NCBI GenBank assembly: GCA_020137815.1
Contig: CM035357.1
Span: 5,588,616-5,652,615, forward strand
DNA from: Hormiphora californensis
Lineage: Eukaryota > Ctenophora > Tentaculata > Cydippida > Pleurobrachiidae
DNA length: 64,000 nt
Reading direction: 5' to 3'
Shown: piece by piece, positions 19,391 to 64,000 of the stretch
Position numbering within the stretch: position 1 is the first letter of the stretch
Layout of the letters: each line of letters begins with the position of its first letter
Made by a program: the position numbers and the translations under genes
The notes under the pieces: model-generated
Told to the model about the DNA's origin: nothing
Database searches by the model: none
Seen by the model: only the letters and a program-made list of their open reading frames with translations

Positions 19391-21100
19391 CTGGGCTTCA
19401 GTTTTGTCCTTGAGGGAGGGTCTAGTTGAGTGGTCCTCGCCAAAGTGAACCTCTGCCATTATCTGGAGGGTTTCTTTAGGGGACTGTGATAGTTCACCAT
19501 TTGCGTCAAAGATACAGCTGAGATTATAATCTTTACTGTTCTTGAGCACTTGGCTAACCTTCTGGGCATCTGAATATGCATCGAGATCTTCAGCCCATAT
19601 TTTCCAGTTTTTAAATTTAGACTGGTTTTTGGTTTTTGTGTATTTGTTTCGAGCTGCTTTTGCTGAGTCCCAGTCCTGATGCACTTTCGTGGTCTGGGCG
19701 TGTCTCAGTTTATCAAACATTTCTTCCCTAGCTGCCTTGACCTCCCCACTGAGCCACGGGGGGTCTTTGGAGTGGGCGGAAACGTATGTTTTTGGGGTAC
19801 ACTTGTAGTATGCCCACAGCATCAGTTCTATTAGTTTTTCGTTGGCTGTTTCAAGTTCTTCGGCATTTGATATTACCATTTCTGTCAGTCCTGTTTCTTC
19901 TAGGCCCTTTTCCACAAGTTGTCTATATAGGGCCCAGTTTGTTTTCTTAATATTGTAGAATGAGCGGATCTTGCTACCGTCCATGTCCCTCAACACAAAT
20001 GTGATGGGTACGTGGTCGGATCTGCATTTTCCTTCTACTGTCTGCCAGTCTTGTATCATGTCCAGTGCATGGTTGTTGGTCATGGTAAGATCTAGCACAT
20101 TTTTTCTTGTTCCATTGTCGAAAGTGTGGGGGCAATTCACGTTCGATACATGCAGATCAAGATCTACAATGGCATCTAATAGTGCATCTCCCCTTTTCTT
20201 CCCAATAGGATCTTTAACCAGTGCCCCCCAACTAGTGTTGTGGGCGTTGGTATCAGATCCAATTACTAGTTTCAGGTTATTTCTTTTTGCGTGGGCTGCC
20301 AACTCTCCTAGTAATTTAGGAGGGCATTCTAGCTCTCTGTCCATGTACATTGAGCATAAAATGACTGATTTGGTGCCCAGTTTGACAAGGATAGTGACTG
20401 TGTCCCTGTCAGTGAATTTGTCAAGGAGAAATACGTTCCTCCCTAGGTTACTATTGATTAAGATGCTCGCACGTGGTCTCTGAGCCCTTTTGTCATATAG
20501 GGCAGAGAATCCTCCGCTGGCTCTAACTTTAGATGTTTTCCCTATAATAGGTGGTTCTTGGGCTAGGATAATTTGTGATCGTGTTTGGTTACAGGTGATT
20601 ATGTCATCCCATGCTTCATGACTTTTATGGAGGTTAATTTGTGTTACTCTGATGTTTTTACTTATTTTCTTGGCTGCTGAGGGTCCTGGAGGCGGCCCTA
20701 GACTTTGCTGCCCCTCCTTCTGGGGTGGGGGCGGCAGATTGTCTTGGGCTCCGCGGGCAGTGTTGGACCTCCCTGTCCCTTCCTTTCGGAGGGTCATTTG
20801 GATTCCACCTGCACTATTCGGGGCTGCGATTTGACTCTTCTGCACTTTCCCTGTCGCTACACTGCCCGAATCTCCATCATTTAGAAGGTCAGCTTCTCTT
20901 ACGGGCGATAGTCCCGTTTTACAGGGGCTGGTGCCCTCATGTAATGGAGGGTGCTCCCCGGATAGAGGGTGCTCCCTGAAGGGCCCTCCTGGGATGGGGG
21001 CCCTGTGCGGAGTTGCTGAGAGTCCTCTAGCTATTTGGGGGAGATAAGGGTAGTGAGAGTCCTCACTTAGATGGTTTGTGAAGGTAATATAATTCTCCAT
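19334..21100 (-). CDS. LINE-B endonuclease (APE-type) ORF
   Basis: 588 residues. The first 145 are Pro/Gly-rich with no zinc knuckle. An APE-like endonuclease follows: IRVTQINLHKS at 150-160, ILAQEPP with Glu182, VIGSDTNAHNTSWG at 279-292 with Asp283 and Asn285, and SDHVPI at 361-366 with the catalytic His. These are the residues that nick target DNA in this family. The frame ends just after overlapping the RT frame near a GGGG run at about 19390-19394. The last about 15 residues (after EAQKG) are not conserved coding and reflect the shifted frame. No separate gag-like ORF1 is visible. Confidence 0.88.
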   Translation of the reverse strand: MENYITFTNHLSEDSHYPYLPQIARGLSATPHRAPIPGGPFREHPLSGEHPPLHEGTSPCKTGLSPVREADLLNDGDSGSVATGKVQKSQIAAPNSAGGIQMTLRKEGTGRSNTARGAQDNLPPPPQKEGQQSLGPPPGPSAAKKISKNIRVTQINLHKSHEAWDDIITCNQTRSQIILAQEPPIIGKTSKVRASGGFSALYDKRAQRPRASILINSNLGRNVFLLDKFTDRDTVTILVKLGTKSVILCSMYMDRELECPPKLLGELAAHAKRNNLKLVIGSDTNAHNTSWGALVKDPIGKKRGDALLDAIVDLDLHVSNVNCPHTFDNGTRKNVLDLTMTNNHALDMIQDWQTVEGKCRSDHVPITFVLRDMDGSKIRSFYNIKKTNWALYRQLVEKGLEETGLTEMVISNAEELETANEKLIELMLWAYYKCTPKTYVSAHSKDPPWLSGEVKAAREEMFDKLRHAQTTKVHQDWDSAKAARNKYTKTKNQSKFKNWKIWAEDLDAYSDAQKVSQVLKNSKDYNLSCIFDANGELSQSPKETLQIMAEVHFGEDHSTRPSLKDKTEAQKGSGLMKKHSRKHVSSRR

Positions 21101-21646
21101 ATAGCATGGGATTATGGCGGGTCAGTAATGATATGCCCCGTTGTTTTAAAAGGGAAAGAAGAGACGCCTCGTGACCACGGAATTAAGGCCCCGTGGCCTG
21201 GGGTCGGCGAATTACACACCCTATTGGCCTATATATTGGTTCTTTAGTTAGGTTATGTAAGGTCGGGAGCAAGGGTAGCCCATTTGATTTGGGCATCCCT
21301 GTAGTTGCCCCGTCCCAAAACTTGGCTCTGGTAGTTACAGGGGAACGTAAAAGAGCCCCTGGGTAATAATATAATGAAGTGTTTAACTCCGGTCTCTGCT
21401 GGTTTTCTACCATTGTACCTGGAGTGAATTTATTAGTAGTTTGGAATTTTTGAATCTTGATTAAGGGGTTGGGTTAGTCCATGTTAGATGGAGAGACCCA
21501 TTACAGGGGGTGTGTGGTTTGTCCCCTGGGTATGCTCTCCAGAGATGGAGTCTTTAGACACTATCGCTAGCTACATCCCTTTTAGTAGGGTTGTGCTAGA
21601 CGTTAGCCCCGGCCCGCACTCCATCAGGCGTAGGAAGGAATCTCAC

Positions 21647-21659
21647 CCTCGTCCACATC
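21647..21659. repeat. Target-site duplication of LINE-B, right copy
   Basis: CCTCGTCCACATC, identical to 16787-16799. Confidence 0.9.
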
Positions 21660-21978
21660 AACTGTTGTTGGGTCACTGAAAACCTTGACATACTGGTCCT
21701 GAAGGAGTTCAGCTTTCAGGACAGGGTCATCAGTCAGCGTGCCGTCTTCCTTCAGAAGGGGACCCACGTTTGTCTTGACTTTTCTCTTATTCTTGGCATA
21801 AGAGAAAAAGTACTTAGGGTTCTCCTTGATCTTCGAAACAGCTTCATCCTCTTCAGAGTTGATCTGCTTCAGAAGATGTTGTCGAATTTCTTCCACACAT
21901 CTCTGTACACGAGCAATTACAGCAGTGTCTGAGAAAATCGGGCGCCGGTACGATCTGGGTGTTTGGTGGCCTTTTTAC
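21647..21978 (-). CDS. LINE-A coding sequence upstream of the RT (interrupted)
   Basis: The frame reads YRRPIFSDTAVIARVQRCVE, then KENPKYFFSYAKNKRKVKTN and DPTTVDVDEG. The KxFFxYxxxKRKxK block and the following PLLKEDGTLTDDP segment are typical of the linker between endonuclease and RT in CR1/jockey elements. It is cut by the LINE-B insertion at 21646/21647 and resumes at 16799. The endonuclease domain is absent, so the element is 5'-truncated. Confidence 0.85.
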
Positions 21979-22197
21979 AGGTGCACGCTGCCAAAAAAGT
22001 TGATTCACTAAAATGGCTCTAAAGTCCGTTTCAAGCGACTTGACCCGGAATTCTTGGAATTTGGCGCATTGCGCGTGTATTTACAAAGGGGAAATCCTGA
22101 ATTTCCAGGAATCTCGTTTGAAACGCACTTTAATCGCCAAACCACTCAACCGTTTTGGCTAATTCAAAGTTTATCTGGTAGGAAATGTCAAGGCCTT

Positions 22198-22251
22198 TCC
22201 CGAACCCAAACCCAAACCCAAACCCTAATCCTAACCCTACTTTAGCCCTAA
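22198..22251. repeat. Degenerate telomere-like repeat (CCCAAA/CCCTAA)
   Basis: Successive hexamers: three CCCAAA-type units, then CCCTAA, TCCTAA, CCCTAC, and GCCCTAACG. CCCTAA is the complement of the animal telomere unit TTAGGG. The stretch is short and imperfect, in the gap between head-to-head LINE-A and LINE-C. Confidence 0.55.
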
Positions 22252-22307
22252 CGCTGAAAAACCGTTTGTCAGCACTCACAGATCAACACCCAGATCTTAA
22301 CGCTGGC

Positions 22308-23396
22308 TTCTTCTGAAGCTCATACAGGTAATACGGACATTGCTAGACCAGGCAGAACTCCAGAAGGACTTGGGAAATGTGAGTCAGTGGTCTCTGACTA
22401 ATAATATGAGACTTCACGAGGAAAAATTTCAACTGGTAAACTACTCGCTAGGCAGATCTAAACTCCTGAGAGAGCTGCCTTTCGCTGCAGAAACCTTATC
22501 CTATGTTACTTCGGGAGGAACTGTGGTGGAGCCAGAGCAGCATGTAAAAGATTTGGGCGTTTGGCTATCGGCGGATGGTACGTGGACTCATCACATTGGT
22601 GATATTGTGAGGAGAGCTAACATGATGGCAGGATGGATATTCTGTTCATTCAGGAGTAGATCCCGTGAGGTACTACTAACCCTATATAAGGCGTTGGTTC
22701 GACCCATTTTGGAATACTGCTGTTTGGTGTGGTGTCCAACGAGAATCGCTGACATCCAGGCAGTAGAGAACGTTCAACGGGCATTTACCCGGAAGATCCA
22801 AGGGATGAAGGAGCTGGACTATTGGCAGCGTCTAGAGGCGCTGGATCTCATGTCCCTCCAGAGAAGACGTCAACGATATGAGATGATACACGTTTGGAAA
22901 ATCTATCACGGGCTAGTACCCAACTGTGTGCAAATGGAGTTCCAGATTGGCCGGTTAGGAGTCCAGGCAAAGACACAGAAATACCCTTACTGGGCAGATT
23001 CCAAATGGGCAGGTCAGTTGTACAACTCGTTCAGCTTCAGGGCACCTCAACTATGGAACAGACTCCCTCGAGAGGTTACTCTTTCAGGCACACTTCCTGG
23101 GTTAAAGGCTAAATTGGGTGCATTCATGAAGCAATTCCATGACAGACCACCGGTGCGTGGCTACACGACGGTCCCAAATGATTTCAGAGAGGCAGGAAGA
23201 AAGAACGTTGTGTGAGGCTGTAAATGTTGTTTTGCTGCTCATGCTGTTTATGTTTTTATGTTAAGTAAGGGACTGTAAATAAACAATTTGACAAGGAGGA
23301 CCCACGCGATGGGAATTTCATCACGTTTTATGTATTGTGTAAAAATATAATTGAACTTGAACTTGAACTTGAAATTCACTAAGTACTAACCCCAAA
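22308..23396 (+). mobile_element. LINE-C: 5'-truncated CR1/jockey-like copy
   Basis: Plus-strand copy flanked by a 20-bp direct repeat, ACCCAGATCTTAACGCTGGC (22288-22307 and 23397-23416), a plausible target-site duplication. It carries only the C-terminal end of the RT ORF and a 3'UTR ending in (TTGAAC)3. About 25 bp lie between that tail and the right repeat, so the exact 3' boundary is uncertain. Confidence 0.8.
22340..23215 (+). pseudogene. LINE-C reverse-transcriptase C-terminal fragment
   Basis: The open frame begins just after where the catalytic FADD would be. It reads LQKDLGNVSQWSLTNNMRLH, then LLTLYKALVRPILEYCCLVW, YWQRLEALDLMSLQRRRQRY, ending RPPVRGYTTVPNDF. It aligns with the matching part of LINE-A (WSRKNNMALHEKKF; KALVRPKLEYCSALW). 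The catalytic fingers/palm and the endonuclease are missing, so the copy cannot be active. Confidence 0.88.
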
Positions 23397-24045
23397 ACCC
23401 AGATCTTAACGCTGGCCGATTTTTTTCAAGGTCAAGTTTCATTTTTTGTATTGCTCATTCATCACATGCCATGCTGAAATTATGAACGCGCGCGAAATAG
23501 GCATGTTCGCGCGTTACGTATAATCTTGCCAAATGCATCGTTTATTCACGACCCTTATGACGCCGCGCGCACAATTCAATAGCTTCCCAAAACGTTTAAA
23601 CGCAAACGTTTGTTTTTTGAGGATTTTGAAGATAAAAGTAGCATCGATTTTAATTTTTACCGTGTCAAGTGTGAGGTGCCTCGCTGGCCACCAGGATCTG
23701 CTGCAGATCCTAGTGGCCGGATCTCGACCAGCGCGGGGCAAAGTTCCCACAACTTGAATTTACACATTGTGCCAATCAATTCACCGGCCAAAACTATTTC
23801 TTCCAACGAGCCCAGTTATTCGAAAATTTACCCGCCCTTTAACAAAAATGCACTAACTACTAAATTAATACTTGTAGTTGATGACTGAGGTTCGGTCTCT
23901 GGATACCTCGCATCAAAAGGTAAGCCCCCGAATCAGTGTACTTGCCTTGGTACACCAGCCTTTGGAGTCAGTGCTACTAAACGACTAGACGTTGACCCGA
24001 TTTTTGCTCACAAAATGGAGCAAATAGAATGATTAATAATAATTC

Positions 24046-24167
24046 CTTGTTTTCAGAATATGGCAGAGCCTTAACTAATTCCCTTGTTTTCAGAATATGG
24101 CAGAGCCTTAACTAATTCCCTTGGTTTCAGAGTATGACAGAACCTTAACTAATTCCCTTGGTTTCAG
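24046..24167 (+). repeat. 37-bp tandem repeat carrying a 3' splice site
   Basis: Three copies of a unit starting CTTGTTTTCAG (or CTTGGTTTCAG) at 24046, 24083 and 24120, then a fourth pyrimidine-CAG at 24157-24167, the acceptor of the exon at 24168. Thus four equally spaced acceptors precede one exon. Reading from the upstream ones meets an early stop (GAG CCT TAA). Confidence 0.8.
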
Positions 24168-62770
<38,603 letters not shown>

Positions 62771-62818
62771 TCAGATCTCTCAAGACACTAGAAGCTGACC
62801 TCGTGAGATGCAGATCTC

Positions 62819-64000
62819 ATGGACATTATCCATCCTTGTATGATACCTGATTTCTACCGCATCAACCTGCTAGGATCCGACCATATCCTGCTGGGTGCTG
62901 CTGCTGCTGCGGCAGGAGGTGGAGGTGGGTGTGAGGGACCTCCCCCACCTCCACCCCTACCCAACTCATCTGATCTGAGACTACACAAAAGTGAAAATGA
63001 TCTGAACCAGTTGTTGGAGTTGCTCTGTATCAAGGAAGCTGCGGAGGAGCCCAAGTGGGTTAGACACAGTTTAGGGAGTGCAGAGTATAACGATCTAAAC
63101 TCCTCAACTGAGTCTCTGTCGGGGAAGAAGGCGTCCCATCATGGGAGTTTTACCTCTGAGCCCAATATAACCGATGATGAAGAAAGGGAAGAAGACACCC
63201 CGACTCCACCAGTCAACTCTTCTAATGAGAATAATGAAGCTAACTCTTCCAATGAAAATAATGAGGACACTGTCAATTCTTCTGAGGCTACCATTACACC
63301 ATCTTGTGTGATTGAAGTTGAGGGAGACACAGGGGAAACGTTCACTTTTGGACGAGTCTCAGAGGTCTACCCGACTGATGTTCAGCTGCTTGCGGAGGTA
63401 GACCTACCCGAACCAGCGACACCGCGTTGCCGTAGTAACCTACTCCTCCGACCTCTCTCCATCTCCTCCAACTCATCCCTATCTTCCTCTCCTGAACCAG
63501 TCATGGATGCAACGTTACGGCCCGAGGAGATGTCATTTCGATCGAAAGCCAAGATGTTTGAAACCCTCGGCTCCCCTCCTCCCCCATTGGATGATGACAT
63601 CATGTTGGACTTGTTCCAAGATCACCCGGACCAGCCCCTCACCCCGCCTGACGAAGAAGAGGATGAGGAGGAGGAAGTATCACCAGGGTACCGGGATAGT
63701 TCTGAGGACGATACAGATCCTATCGCCCTCCCCACCTGCTTTGTACCACGTCGGAAACGGAGGAGGATCAGGCCGTCTGAGTACGCCCGGCACCCTAGTA
63801 CTGTATTCGAGGAAGGACCTGAATGCGGGGGTATGACCGCGACAGAAACCCATGAGTGTGAGGGGTGTGAACAGGAGGAGGGAGTGTTTGGGACATCTCC
63901 AAATAAGGGCATGTGGAAGGAAGGAGCGAGGGGTTCTACCGGGTTTCTGCTGGGGTTACGGGGCAGTAACCTTAGTCTGGCTGATAGTTATTACACGAAA
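62819..64000 (+). CDS. Long open frame of unknown function, runs off the window
   Basis: From ATG at 62819 the frame is open for 394 codons to the window edge, too long for chance in this sequence. It reads DFYRINLLGSDHILLG, an Ala/Gly then Pro tract, DLRLHKSENDLNQLLELL, a long acidic/Asn/Ser-rich section, RPEEMSFRSKAKMFETLGSP, a DEEEDEEEE run and a basic VPRRKRRRIRP that may be a nuclear localisation signal. It is mostly disordered with no membrane segment. An acceptor-like CAG ends at 62813, and its phase fits the exon at 53102-53277, so this may be an alternative long terminal exon of the plus-strand gene rather than a new gene. The family is not recognised. Confidence 0.7.
   Translation, partial: MDIIHPCMIPDFYRINLLGSDHILLGAAAAAAGGGGGCEGPPPPPPLPNSSDLRLHKSENDLNQLLELLCIKEAAEEPKWVRHSLGSAEYNDLNSSTESLSGKKASHHGSFTSEPNITDDEEREEDTPTPPVNSSNENNEANSSNENNEDTVNSSEATITPSCVIEVEGDTGETFTFGRVSEVYPTDVQLLAEVDLPEPATPRCRSNLLLRPLSISSNSSLSSSPEPVMDATLRPEEMSFRSKAKMFETLGSPPPPLDDDIMLDLFQDHPDQPLTPPDEEEDEEEEVSPGYRDSSEDDTDPIALPTCFVPRRKRRRIRPSEYARHPSTVFEEGPECGGMTATETHECEGCEQEEGVFGTSPNKGMWKEGARGSTGFLLGLRGSNLSLADSYYTK

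Larger units (their letters stand above)
16800..21646 (-). mobile_element. LINE-B: full-length-looking RT-RNase H non-LTR retrotransposon
   Basis: A 4847-bp insertion with 13-bp target-site duplications. In element sense it has a leader of about 550 bp (21101-21646), an endonuclease frame, an RT-RNase H frame, a 3'UTR with a terminal stem-loop (16822-16846), and an AGAAGAAGAAGAA tail at 16800-16812. Endonuclease plus RT plus RNase H without LTRs places it in the I/LOA/R1-like group. It inserted into LINE-A in the same orientation and is therefore younger than LINE-A. Confidence 0.9.
14990..21978 (-). mobile_element. LINE-A: CR1/jockey-like retrotransposon, split by LINE-B
   Basis: A 5'-truncated non-LTR element runs on the minus strand. 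Its 5' part is 21647-21978 and its 3' part 14990-16799; the 4.85 kb between is LINE-B. Removing LINE-B and one copy of the duplicated CCTCGTCCACATC restores a continuous frame across residues TTVDVDEALEG. The 3' end carries a short tail of GTAAACTT units (minus sense). The frame closes at a stop near 21978 on the 5' side, consistent with truncation. I could not find target-site duplications for LINE-A itself. Confidence 0.85.

Overview
The window looks like nuclear DNA of an invertebrate animal. Supporting this are spliced genes with GT-AG introns, intact HP1 and PDCD10 (CCM3) homologues, a bromodomain chromatin protein, several non-LTR retrotransposons, MITE-like inverted-repeat elements and many long (GA)n/(CT)n arrays. 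I see no bacterial operons, CRISPR, tRNA or rRNA genes. The phylum cannot be fixed from sequence alone; an early-branching lineage is possible but unproven.

Layout. 0-3 kb: two exons of an unidentified minus-strand gene, microsatellites and a 621-bp inverted-repeat element. 3.4-5.9 kb: two tandem C2H2 zinc-finger genes; the second carries an extra LYR/FMC1-like N-terminus. 7.0-12.9 kb: a complete 18-exon gene whose splice phases all close (955 codons), encoding a bromodomain plus DDT/WHIM-like protein with a motif repeated over three consecutive exons. 13.3-14.9 kb: PDCD10 (two exons) and HP1. All of these lie on the minus strand. 15.0-23.4 kb is a retrotransposon cluster: a CR1/jockey-like element split by a 4.85-kb RT-RNase H element with a 13-bp target duplication, followed by a third, 5'-truncated copy in the opposite orientation.

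24-63 kb: small plus-strand exons separated by introns of up to about 8 kb chain together in consistent phase into one Ser/Pro-rich gene of unknown function. Three minus-strand genes that look intronless sit inside its introns: an MGQCC-starting protein with a TATA box and two two-membrane-span proteins resembling BK-channel beta subunits. A long open frame runs from about 62.8 kb off the window end and is either another terminal exon of this gene or a separate gene.

The most unusual theme is that tandem repeats repeatedly engulf splice sites. At 51 kb a 33-bp unit (11 copies) carries the 3' splice site and the first exon bases, so alternative acceptor choice could add 11-residue blocks in frame. 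Similar acceptor duplications occur at 24.05, 37.8 and 44.5 kb, and donor duplications at 0.6/0.8 and 37.9 kb. Stretches near 42.4-43, 53.4-53.9, 57.4-61.3 kb are so rich in homopolymers that poor consensus quality is likely, and they should not be over-interpreted.
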